Positions 35,084-42,849 of a DNA stretch of 64,000 nt are shown in pieces (position 1 is the stretch's first letter; each line of letters opens with the position of its first letter). The stretch spans positions 1-64,000 of the forward strand of contig PMCF01000433.1 of assembly GCA_003154115.1 (NCBI GenBank), read 5' to 3'. Both the position numbers and the translations under genes were made by a program. This DNA is from Anaerolineae bacterium (GTDB lineage: Bacteria; Chloroflexota; Anaerolineae; Fen-1058). The notes beneath the pieces are model-generated. The model was not told the DNA's origin, did not search any database, and worked only from the letters and a program-made list of their open reading frames with translations.

Positions 35084-36021
35084 ATACGCGCTTGATTCTA
35101 TACGGGGCGCTGGCCGGGGCGTTGGGCGGCGCGGTCGGCTGGCTGCCCGGTGAAGGGGTCGCGGCTGTGCGGGCTTCGAATGCCAGCGTGCAAAGCCTGG
35201 TGACAGCGGCTTATTTCGTGTTGATCGGCGGCGGCATCGGCGGGGCGCTGGGCGGATTGGACGGCTGGCTCAATCGGGCGCGGGCACGCCTGATCGTAGG
35301 CGGTCGCACTGGTGCGCTGCTGGGCGCGCTCGGCGGCGCGGTGGGCGGCCTGATCGGGCAGGTGGCGTTCCAGGCGTTGAGCGGCATCGGGCTGGGCTTG
35401 CTGGGGCGCGCCATCGGCTGGGGGTTGGTCGGGGTGTTCATCGGCCTTAGCCAGGGCGTGCGCAGCCACGATCGCGCGTGGTTGTGGCGCGGCGCGATCG
35501 GCGGGCTGCTGGGCGGTTATCTGGGCGGCGGCGCGTTCGAAATGATCAGCCTGATCCTGGGGCAGGGGACTTTAAGCCGCTTCATCGCGGACGTATTGCT
35601 CGGCGCATTTATCGGCGCGTTGATTACGTTTGTCGTTACGTGGCTCTCCGAAGCGTGGCTGGTCGTGGTGAGCGCGGGCAAACAGGAAGGTCGCCGCGTC
35701 GAATTGAAAAAGGGCGAGACGACGCTGGGCCGCGGCGATCGCAACGATTTCGTGCTGTTTGCGAGCACCGACAGGGTCGCGCAGCACGCCGCGGTCATAC
35801 GCAAACCCGATGGGTACTGGCTGCGCCCGACGGCCCCGGCATCGATCGACGGGCAGCCGGTGGCGGGCGAGCAGCGCTTGCGCAACAAAAACCGCATCGC
35901 CATCGGCGGGATGACGCTGCTGTTCAGCGAGCAAACACCCACCTGTCCAAAGTGCGGCGCCGGGGTGCGGGCGGGGGCCAGGTTCTGTCCGGTCTGCCGT
36001 GCGCCGCTCGGCAAAGTTTAA
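35080..36021 (+). CDS. Glycine-zipper membrane protein with degenerate FHA and zinc ribbon
   Basis: 313 residues from the ATG at 35080 (ATGA overlap, GGGGAGG upstream). Residues 1-200 are Gly/Ala-rich membrane helices (for example GALLGALGGAVGGLIGQ). The FHA-like domain (about 205-285) keeps LGRGDRND, but the Ser-Arg-His segment is VAQHAA and the Asn-Gly-Thr motif is missing. A zinc ribbon (CPKCGAGV...CPVCRAPL) ends the protein. Same family as 16927 and 59997. Confidence 0.85.
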   Translation: MNTRLILYGALAGALGGAVGWLPGEGVAAVRASNASVQSLVTAAYFVLIGGGIGGALGGLDGWLNRARARLIVGGRTGALLGALGGAVGGLIGQVAFQALSGIGLGLLGRAIGWGLVGVFIGLSQGVRSHDRAWLWRGAIGGLLGGYLGGGAFEMISLILGQGTLSRFIADVLLGAFIGALITFVVTWLSEAWLVVVSAGKQEGRRVELKKGETTLGRGDRNDFVLFASTDRVAQHAAVIRKPDGYWLRPTAPASIDGQPVAGEQRLRNKNRIAIGGMTLLFSEQTPTCPKCGAGVRAGARFCPVCRAPLGKV

Positions 36022-36043
36022 TTTTTACGTCAGGAGAATGTCG

Positions 36044-37735
36044 GTGGGAATCTATTGTCCAAAATGCGGCGCTGAAAATCGCGACACCGCTAAGTTCTGT
36101 CACCAATGCTCGGCGACGATGTCGCTGAAACAGGTGTGTGCCAACTGCGGCACACAGAATCCGGCGGTGGCGAAGTATTGCCTGAACTGCGCGACGCCGC
36201 TGCGAGCCGGCGGCCCGGTCGCGGCCGGTACCCCTCTTCAACCGTCCAGCGTGACCGTGGCGGATCGCTACCTCATTCGCCAGACGGTTGGCCGGGGTGG
36301 TATGGGCGCAGTGTATGACGCGACCGATATGCGCACCCAGCGCCGCGTTGCGCTGAAAGAAATGAGCGAGGTCGATTTCACCCCCCCGGCAGAGCGTCAA
36401 CACGCCATCGTGCAATTCCAGCAGGAAGGGCAATTGCTGGCGAATCTGGATCATGCCAATCTACCCAAAGTGACGGACGTCTTCGAATTCAACGGCAAGC
36501 AATATCTGGCAATGGATTTTGTAGACGGTCTGCCGCTGGATGAATTGCTGCATCAGAACGATGGTCGGCCGTTTGCCGAAGGGCAGGTTACGCAATGGGC
36601 CGACGAGTTGTGCGATGTGCTGGGTTATTTGCACGGGCAGCAGATCGTCTTCCGTGATCTGAAGCCCGGCAATATCATGATCGACCGGACCGGGCGGGTG
36701 AAGTTGATCGATTTCGGGATCGCGCGCGTCATCCGGCCGGGACAGTCCCGCGACACGCAAAACCTGGGCACACTGGGCTATGCCGCGCCCGAGCAGTTAG
36801 GCACGGCGCAATCGGATGCCCGGACGGATATCTATGCGCTGGGTGTGACCCTGTATGAAATGCTCACGGGTTACGATCCAACGACTTCGCCGATGAACCT
36901 GCCGCCGATCCGTGAATTAAACGCGTCCGTCACGCCCGCGATGGAACGGGTGATTACGCGCGCTATCGAACCCGATCGCAACAAGCGTTGGCAGACTGTG
37001 GCTGAAATTCGTGTGACATTGGTGGCGGCGCGGTCGGCGGCCTCAAACGAGCCTGCCCCGTGGTTGCCGCCAGGTGGAGCCACACTGACAAGTGGCGCGG
37101 GCCGCGTAGCCGGGCGGATTCGCACTTCACGGCCGACTGCCCGCCTGGTCGCAGCCGTGGCCCAGTTGTCCAATACGCAGTTGGCGATTGCCGGCGCAGC
37201 CGTGCTGATCGCTGTAGCCGCGGCGTTGTGGTTTGGTACACCGTTTTTGTCACAAGATCGCATGATCTGGAACAATATTCCGCTGGTCGCCATCGTTGCG
37301 CCGTTGATCTACTCGGCCGCGCGACGCTCGTACGCCGCACCGATCGGGCACGTGGTGTTCTCGATGGTGGGCGCGGTCATTACCGGTGCGCGCCTGTTTG
37401 AAGGTGATCTGGCGCAAGGCCGCCTGGGCTTGACGCTGTTGACCGCACTCATGAGCGCCGTTCTGATTGAGATCTTTACGCGCCGATTGCCCAAAGTGCG
37501 CGGCAAGTATCAGGACGAAGCCTGGCAGCGCGAATTGGCCTGGCTGTGCCTGATGGCGATCAGTGTTTCAGCCTTGATGATCGGCATGGTGTGGAACTGG
37601 GATTTTGGTTTGAACCCGCTGCTGTGGATCAGCGCGGCCCTGCTGGGCGCGCTGGGTTGGTTCATCGGCGATTCGATTCAGCAGTGGCTACTGTTCAAGC
37701 AGACGGGCATTAAACGGGGCAGAGGAGGCAATTGA
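36044..37735 (+). CDS. Double zinc-ribbon Ser/Thr kinase with C-terminal membrane domain
   Basis: 563 residues using the GTG at 36044, seven bases after AGGAG; the ATG at 36038 is too close to that site but cannot be excluded. Two zinc ribbons (CPKCGAEN...CHQC; CANCGTQN...CLNC), FRD-class kinase (GRGGMGAVYDATD, VALKEM, FRDLKPGNIM, IDFGIAR, LGTLGYAAPEQLG), then about five membrane helices ending LFKQTGIKRGRGGN, as in 22579. The kinase and membrane halves match 22579, but the ribbons resemble 25658. Confidence 0.9.
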   Translation: MGIYCPKCGAENRDTAKFCHQCSATMSLKQVCANCGTQNPAVAKYCLNCATPLRAGGPVAAGTPLQPSSVTVADRYLIRQTVGRGGMGAVYDATDMRTQRRVALKEMSEVDFTPPAERQHAIVQFQQEGQLLANLDHANLPKVTDVFEFNGKQYLAMDFVDGLPLDELLHQNDGRPFAEGQVTQWADELCDVLGYLHGQQIVFRDLKPGNIMIDRTGRVKLIDFGIARVIRPGQSRDTQNLGTLGYAAPEQLGTAQSDARTDIYALGVTLYEMLTGYDPTTSPMNLPPIRELNASVTPAMERVITRAIEPDRNKRWQTVAEIRVTLVAARSAASNEPAPWLPPGGATLTSGAGRVAGRIRTSRPTARLVAAVAQLSNTQLAIAGAAVLIAVAAALWFGTPFLSQDRMIWNNIPLVAIVAPLIYSAARRSYAAPIGHVVFSMVGAVITGARLFEGDLAQGRLGLTLLTALMSAVLIEIFTRRLPKVRGKYQDEAWQRELAWLCLMAISVSALMIGMVWNWDFGLNPLLWISAALLGALGWFIGDSIQQWLLFKQTGIKRGRGGN

Positions 37736-37737
37736 TC

Positions 37738-39717
37738 ATGGCCGTGTATTGTCCAAAGTGCGGCGCAGAAAATCGTGACACCGCGAAGTTTTGCCAGCAG
37801 TGCGCTGCATCGATGAAGGCCGAATTGATCTGTTCGGCGTGTGGGAGCGCCAATTCGCCCACGGCGAAATTCTGCTCCGAGTGTGCCACGCCCTTGCGCG
37901 GCGCAACGCCGCCAGCCGGATTGACCGGGCTGCTGCCCGCGAATGCGTTGTTGAACACGCGTTATCTCATCGTGAAGCGTGTCGGCAAAGGCGGGATGGG
38001 CGCGGTGTATCAGGCCGCCGATACGCGGCTGTCCAGCAAAGTGTGGGCGATCAAGGAAATGAGCGACACGGCGCTGCCCGATCCGGTGGAGCGCCAGCAA
38101 GCGCGCGAAGCGTTTCAACGCGAAGCGCAGATGTTAGCCACGCTGGATCATCCCAACTTGCCCAAGGTCAATGACTTCTTTATCGAGAGCGGCAAGCTGT
38201 ACCTGGTGATGGACTACATCGACGGGCGGACGCTGAAAGATGTGCTGGAGGCCAGCCCCAGTCCGTTGCCCGAAGCCTATGTGCTGCGCTGGATCGGGCA
38301 GGTGTGTGATGTGTTGGACTATCTGCACCGCTGTACCCCGCCTATCATCTTCCGCGATCTCAAGCCGGACAACATCATGGTCGAGCGCGGCAACCGTGTG
38401 AAGCTGATCGATTTTGGAGTGGCACGCTTGTTCAAATCCGGCAAACAGCGTGATACGGAAAGTTTTGGCACCGCAGGCTATGCGCCGCCGGAGCAGTATG
38501 GTCAGGGGCAAACCGACGCGCGCAGCGACATCTATGCGCTGGGCGTGACGCTGCACGAGCTATTGACGCGTTACGATCCGGCTTTGACACCCTTTAACTT
38601 GCCGCCTGCGCGAAAGGTGAACCCGGCCGTGTCGGCGCGTGTGGAACAGGCCATCAGCAAGGCCACCCAGACTCTGCCCGCCAATCGCTTTCAACATGCC
38701 CTGGAAATGAAGGCTGCACTGTTGATGCCCAATCGGCCGGAGTCAACCTTAATCATGCCGGCAGTGGCGCAGCCACAATCTCATCTGGATCGGACCGTTA
38801 TAATGCCTTCAGCAGCGCGGCCGCAGCCTCACCTTGAGGCAACTGTCATAATGCCCTCGGCCGCGCGGTTCCAGTCTAATCTTGAGACAACTGTCGTAAT
38901 GCCCTCCGCAGCGCGGCCACAACCGGCCATGCCACAATCCGGGCAGAATCCAACAGTGCGACCACCACTTTCATTTGAACCGGAGATGATTGTGATTCCG
39001 GCCGGAGAGTTTTGGATGGGCAGCGATCAACAGCAGGATCAGAACGCGCGAGTGGGCGAAATGCCGCAGCATCGGGTCTATCTTGACGAGTACACGATTG
39101 GCAAATATTCGGTGACCCAGGCGCAATATCTTGCCTTTGTGCAAGCCACCGATCATCGTGTGCCGGAGATTTTCTTAGGCGGCCCGGCCAACTGGGACAA
39201 AACTCAGCGCCGGCCGCCTGTAGGCAAAGAGAACCATCCGGTGGTTCTGGTAGACTGGAACGATGCAGCCACCTACTGCCAGTGGTTGGCGCAAGTGACT
39301 GGCAGATCCTATCGCCTGCCAACCGAGGCCGAATGGGAAAAGGCCGCACGCGGCACAGATCAGCGCCTTTACCCGTGGGGAAATGTTGAGCCGGATCAGA
39401 GCCGCGTGAATTTCGACACGCATGCAGGCGGCGCCACTGAGGTCGGAAAACATCCCGCAAGCGCTAGTCCCTATGGGGTACTGGACATGGTTGGGAACGT
39501 GTGGGAGTGGGTGGCTGATTGGTATAGCGAAAGATATTACGCCTCCTCGCCCGCCCGCAATCCCAGAGGGCCAGGTTCCGGAAACTACCGCGCGGCGCGG
39601 GGCGGCGCGTGGAACCAGGGAGCGATCAACCTCCGTGTCTCGTATCGTCAGGGAAATAGCTCTAATGATCGGAACGATAGCATTGGGTTCCGATGTGCCT
39701 GTGGAGCAACGTCGTAA
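37738..39717 (+). CDS. Double zinc-ribbon Ser/Thr kinase with repeat linker and cytosolic FGE/C-type-lectin domain
   Basis: 659 residues from the ATG at 37738 (GAGGAGG upstream). Two zinc ribbons, FRD-class kinase (GKGGMGAVYQAAD, WAIKEM, FRDLKPDNIM, IDFGVAR), a linker of four 16-residue repeats around TVIMPSAARPQ (about 337-400), and an FGE/C-lectin from about 415 to GFRCACGATS. No membrane helix. The variable codons follow Trp at 39610 (NQGAINLRVSYRQGNSSNDRNDSIGFRC). The DNA after the stop codon resembles that of 27347 and 39842 (GGTTCAAAT). Confidence 0.92.
   Translation: MAVYCPKCGAENRDTAKFCQQCAASMKAELICSACGSANSPTAKFCSECATPLRGATPPAGLTGLLPANALLNTRYLIVKRVGKGGMGAVYQAADTRLSSKVWAIKEMSDTALPDPVERQQAREAFQREAQMLATLDHPNLPKVNDFFIESGKLYLVMDYIDGRTLKDVLEASPSPLPEAYVLRWIGQVCDVLDYLHRCTPPIIFRDLKPDNIMVERGNRVKLIDFGVARLFKSGKQRDTESFGTAGYAPPEQYGQGQTDARSDIYALGVTLHELLTRYDPALTPFNLPPARKVNPAVSARVEQAISKATQTLPANRFQHALEMKAALLMPNRPESTLIMPAVAQPQSHLDRTVIMPSAARPQPHLEATVIMPSAARFQSNLETTVVMPSAARPQPAMPQSGQNPTVRPPLSFEPEMIVIPAGEFWMGSDQQQDQNARVGEMPQHRVYLDEYTIGKYSVTQAQYLAFVQATDHRVPEIFLGGPANWDKTQRRPPVGKENHPVVLVDWNDAATYCQWLAQVTGRSYRLPTEAEWEKAARGTDQRLYPWGNVEPDQSRVNFDTHAGGATEVGKHPASASPYGVLDMVGNVWEWVADWYSERYYASSPARNPRGPGSGNYRAARGGAWNQGAINLRVSYRQGNSSNDRNDSIGFRCACGATS
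38746..38937 (+). repeat. Four 48-nt in-frame tandem repeats in kinase linker
   Basis: Units start at 38746, 38794, 38842 and 38890 and encode TLIMP/TVIMP/TVVMP followed by AARPQ-type sequence. Each contains one Thr followed at +2 or +3 by Ile/Met, a plausible autophosphorylation site for FHA docking (inference). Confidence 0.8.
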
Positions 39718-39772
39718 AAGCTCGGTTCAAATGACAAGGTCCATTCACCTGAAAAGATGAAAAGCAAGAGCG

Positions 39773-39841
39773 ATGCTTCATCCGCTTGAAACCGAACAAT
39801 TCGAGCAGCGTGCCAACCCGTTAAAAACCAGGAGAAGGTGT
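39773..39841 (+). other. Leader remnant fused in frame to the next kinase
   Basis: These 23 codons (MLHPLETEQFEQRANPLKT...) match the start of the gene at 41800 (MSHSLETEPFEQPANKFET) in protein and DNA, including GCAAGAGCGATG across the start. The frame continues without a stop into the kinase at 39842. Either the kinase is translated with this leader, or it is the relic of a lost leader-effector gene. Confidence 0.65.
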
Positions 39842-41743
39842 ATGACCTATTGTCCCAAGTGCGGCGCAGAAAATCGTGACCATGCGCGCTTCTGCATTCA
39901 ATGCGGCGCAACGATCACCGGCGAATTGATCTGCCCGGCGTGCCAGACCCGGAACCCCGACAATGCGCGTTTCTGCTTAAGCTGCGGCGCGCAGATTCGC
40001 GGCAGCACACCGCCGGCTGGGCTGACGGGCCTGCTGCCCGCGAACGCCACGTTGAGCGGTCGCTACTTGATCGTGAAACGACTGGGCAAGGGCGGCATGG
40101 GCGCGGTGTATCAAGCCACAGACACGCGCATCGGCGGGAAGGTGTGGGCCATCAAAGAGCTGAGCGACGCGGCGTTGCTCGATCCCGCCGATAAACAGCA
40201 AGCCCGCGACGCTTTTCAACGCGAGGCGCAGATGCTGGCGCTGCTCGATCACGTGAACCTGCCGAAGGTGAACGACTTCTTCACGGAAGGCGGCAAGTTG
40301 TATCTGGTGATGGACTACATCGACGGGCGGACGCTGCAAGATGTGCTGGAAGCCAGTCCCGGCCCGCTGCCTGAGGCGCAGGTGTTGGAGTGGGCGGGGC
40401 AGTTGTGCGAGGTGCTGGACTATTTGCATCGCTGCACGCCGCCGATCATCTTTCGGGATTTGAAGCCGGGCAACATCATGCTGGACAAAAGCCAGCGGGT
40501 GAAGTTGATCGACTTTGGAGTGGCGCGGTTGTTCAAGACGGGACAGGCGCGGGACACGGCGAACTTTGGGACGGCGGGATATGCGCCGCCGGAGCAGTAT
40601 GGCAAAGGGCAGACCGACGGGCGGAGTGACATCTATGCGTTGGGTGTGACGCTGCACGAATTGTTGACGCGCTACGATCCAGCTATGACGCCCTTCAATT
40701 TGCCGCCCGCGCGCAATGTGAATCCGGCAATTCCAATTCATATCGAGCAAGCGATCGTGAGAGCAACACAGCCACTGCAAGCGAATCGCTTTCAACGCGC
40801 GTTGGAAATGAAGGCGGCGTTGTTCGCGCCGATAGTCGGTCAACCCCCTGTGCCGCCGCCTCTGCAACAGCCCCAGCCTGCGCCTACACCGCGACCAGTT
40901 GCGTCCAGTCAGCCGGCCCAATCTCCACCCGCAGCGGCAAAGATATTAACGTCTGTGCCGACAATACATCGCACACCAGCGCTACCAGCCAATTTTGAGC
41001 CGGAGATGATCGTGATTCCGGCGGGCGAGTTTCTGATGGGCAGTGACAAGACACAGGATATGGCCGCGCGCTCCGACGAGATGCCCCAGCATCGAGTTTA
41101 TCTCGATGAATACGCGATTGGTAAATATCCTATTACGCAGGTTCAATACGCGGCCTTCATCCAGGCGACTAACCATCGCGTACCCTCGGTCTTTCTGAGC
41201 GGGAAAGTCAATTGGGATAAAGGCACGCGCCGGCCTCCGATCGGCAAAGAAAATCATCCGGTTATACAAGTAGACTGGAAAGACGCGGTCGCCTATTGTC
41301 AATGGTTAGCGCAAGTGACCGGAAAACCCTATCGTCTGCCGACCGAAGCCGAATGGGAAAAGGCCGCTCGTGGCACTGACGGGAGAATTTATCCGTGGGG
41401 TAATGCCACACCGGACGCCAACCGGTTGAACTTTAACGAGAATGTCGGTGCTACCACAAAAGTGGGCAAGTATCCCAGCGGTGCCAGTCCCTATGGCGTC
41501 TTGGACATGGCGGGCAACGTGTGGGAGTGGGCGGCGGATTGGTATGGCGAAAAGTATCCCAGTGGGGCCAGTTCACCGGATCGCAATCCGACGGGGTCAA
41601 GTTCAGGCAAGAACCGTGTGCTGCGGGGCGGCGGTTGGATCAATGTAGCGTATTACGTCCGCGCCTCGTATCGTAGCTGGAACGACCCCGTCAACCGGGA
41701 CGTCGACATCGGTTTTCGGTGTGTCTGTAGTACATCACCGTAA
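39842..41743 (+). CDS. Double zinc-ribbon Ser/Thr kinase with cytosolic FGE/C-type-lectin domain (putative DGR target)
   Basis: 633 residues from the ATG at 39842, with AGGAG seven bases upstream; a longer form from 39773 is possible. Two zinc ribbons (CPKCGAEN...CIQCG; CPACQTRN...CLSCG), FRD-class kinase, Pro/Gln linker, FGE/C-lectin from about 380 (EPEMIVIPAGEFLMGSD) to GFRCVCSTSP. The variable region from Trp at 41636 is, at DNA level, the cytosolic copy closest to those at 1009 and 15096 (shared CGGTTGGA, GTCCGCGCCTCG and GGTTTTCGGTGTG). The kinase DNA is a mosaic of 27347- and 31158-type segments. Confidence 0.92.
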   Translation: MTYCPKCGAENRDHARFCIQCGATITGELICPACQTRNPDNARFCLSCGAQIRGSTPPAGLTGLLPANATLSGRYLIVKRLGKGGMGAVYQATDTRIGGKVWAIKELSDAALLDPADKQQARDAFQREAQMLALLDHVNLPKVNDFFTEGGKLYLVMDYIDGRTLQDVLEASPGPLPEAQVLEWAGQLCEVLDYLHRCTPPIIFRDLKPGNIMLDKSQRVKLIDFGVARLFKTGQARDTANFGTAGYAPPEQYGKGQTDGRSDIYALGVTLHELLTRYDPAMTPFNLPPARNVNPAIPIHIEQAIVRATQPLQANRFQRALEMKAALFAPIVGQPPVPPPLQQPQPAPTPRPVASSQPAQSPPAAAKILTSVPTIHRTPALPANFEPEMIVIPAGEFLMGSDKTQDMAARSDEMPQHRVYLDEYAIGKYPITQVQYAAFIQATNHRVPSVFLSGKVNWDKGTRRPPIGKENHPVIQVDWKDAVAYCQWLAQVTGKPYRLPTEAEWEKAARGTDGRIYPWGNATPDANRLNFNENVGATTKVGKYPSGASPYGVLDMAGNVWEWAADWYGEKYPSGASSPDRNPTGSSSGKNRVLRGGGWINVAYYVRASYRSWNDPVNRDVDIGFRCVCSTSP

Positions 41744-41799
41744 ATGGCTAATTCAAATAAGAACACCCTATCATCTTCGTAGCATCAGGAGCAAGAGCG

Positions 41800-42285
41800 A
41801 TGTCTCATTCATTGGAGACCGAGCCATTCGAACAACCCGCCAACAAATTTGAAACGAGCGGGCTGGAGTCGCGCATTAAAGACGCACAGCCCGCCAGCGA
41901 TCGAACGGGCGGCGTAACCAACGTCGAGCTGAGCCGCATCAACGCCAATGATGTTCGATCGGCAGCTGATTTCAACAGCCCGGAGCAATATGCGGGCATG
42001 CGGCGTGAGGCCGAGATGCTGAAGCAAATGCAACCTGCCTTGGCGCAGGGCGCAGACGTTGAGACCTTCCACCAGTGGGATCGATCCAATCACATCGGCC
42101 ATTATAGCCAAGGACAATACGTGCGTGGCTATGCGGATGTGTATGAGTCGTATCACGGCCCCGAAGCGGTAGCAGTGGAAGCCAAGCCGGATGGCACCTA
42201 TGATGTGATCAATGGACGACATCGCATTTTGGCTGCGCGCGAGGCTGGTCTGCAACAGGTTCCAGCGCGGGTATTAGGTCGTTAG
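41800..42285 (+). CDS. Small leader-containing protein with ParB-like C-terminus
   Basis: 161 residues. The polar leader (1-40) is shared with 33010 and the remnant at 39773. The C-terminus (about 45-161) ends in DGTYDVINGRHRILAAREAG and VPARV, the NGRHR signature of ParB/sulfiredoxin-like folds, also found as effector domains in polymorphic toxins. AGGAG precedes the start. The stop codon TAG is the first three bases of MITE copy B, so the native C-terminus may have been trimmed. It follows a lectin-kinase, like 33010. Confidence 0.65.
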   Translation: MSHSLETEPFEQPANKFETSGLESRIKDAQPASDRTGGVTNVELSRINANDVRSAADFNSPEQYAGMRREAEMLKQMQPALAQGADVETFHQWDRSNHIGHYSQGQYVRGYADVYESYHGPEAVAVEAKPDGTYDVINGRHRILAAREAGLQQVPARVLGR

Positions 42286-42387
42286 AGCAGTTTCCAAGTT
42301 GATTTACGATCCGGACTCGAGGCTTCAGCCGGAATCCGCCTAAAGGCTCGAGTCCAGAAGCCGTAAACTAAACTGGAATTCGCTCTA
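42283..42387. repeat. MITE-like element, copy B (105 bp)
   Basis: The ends TAGAGC and GCTCTA are perfect inverted repeats, extended imperfectly to about 28 bp (TTGATTTACG / CGTAAACTAA). The internal palindrome is GGACTCGAG / CTCGAGTCC. TA flanks GAGC...GCTC on both sides, as expected for an IS630/Tc1-type non-autonomous element. It begins inside the stop codon of the ParB-like gene. Confidence 0.75.
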
Positions 42388-42410
42388 GTCCAGTTTGAGG
42401 GGCGAAACTC

Positions 42411-42815
42411 ATGGCTTTGCCACGTTCGCGCTTGATCGTGTTTGGACTGCTGTATGTGGCCGCGATGCTGATCGGCGGCGCGCTGCTGGCGCTGGTCATT
42501 CAGGCGGTGCGCTCTCCGGTCGCGCCAATGCCCACATCGACGCCTTTGCCAGCCGCGCCGTTGCCCGTATTGACAGTCACGCCAGTTCCGACACGCTCAA
42601 GCGCCACGGCTACGGCCACACGCCGGCCAACCGTCACAGCGCTACCCATCCGCACGGCGACGGCCCAGCCGGTGTGCCACATGGTGCAGTGGGGCGAGAC
42701 TTTGTCGGAAATTGCGTGGGACTACAACATCACGGTCGCTGCGCTGAAACGGGCGAATGGTATTCCCGGCTGGAACGATCGGATTTTTCAGGAACAATGC
42801 TTGACCATTCCGTGA
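42411..42815 (+). CDS. Membrane-anchored LysM protein
   Basis: 134 residues. An N-terminal membrane helix (about 9-30) is followed by a Thr/Pro linker and one C-terminal LysM domain (about 89-134: VQWGETLSEIAWDYNITVAALKRANGI). LysM binds N-acetylglucosamine polymers such as peptidoglycan, so the protein probably tethers to the cell wall. GAGGGG precedes the start. The next kinase begins 35 bases later. Confidence 0.88.
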   Translation: MALPRSRLIVFGLLYVAAMLIGGALLALVIQAVRSPVAPMPTSTPLPAAPLPVLTVTPVPTRSSATATATRRPTVTALPIRTATAQPVCHMVQWGETLSEIAWDYNITVAALKRANGIPGWNDRIFQEQCLTIP

Positions 42816-42849
42816 AACACTCATCCGGACGAAAGACAGGATCAGATAC

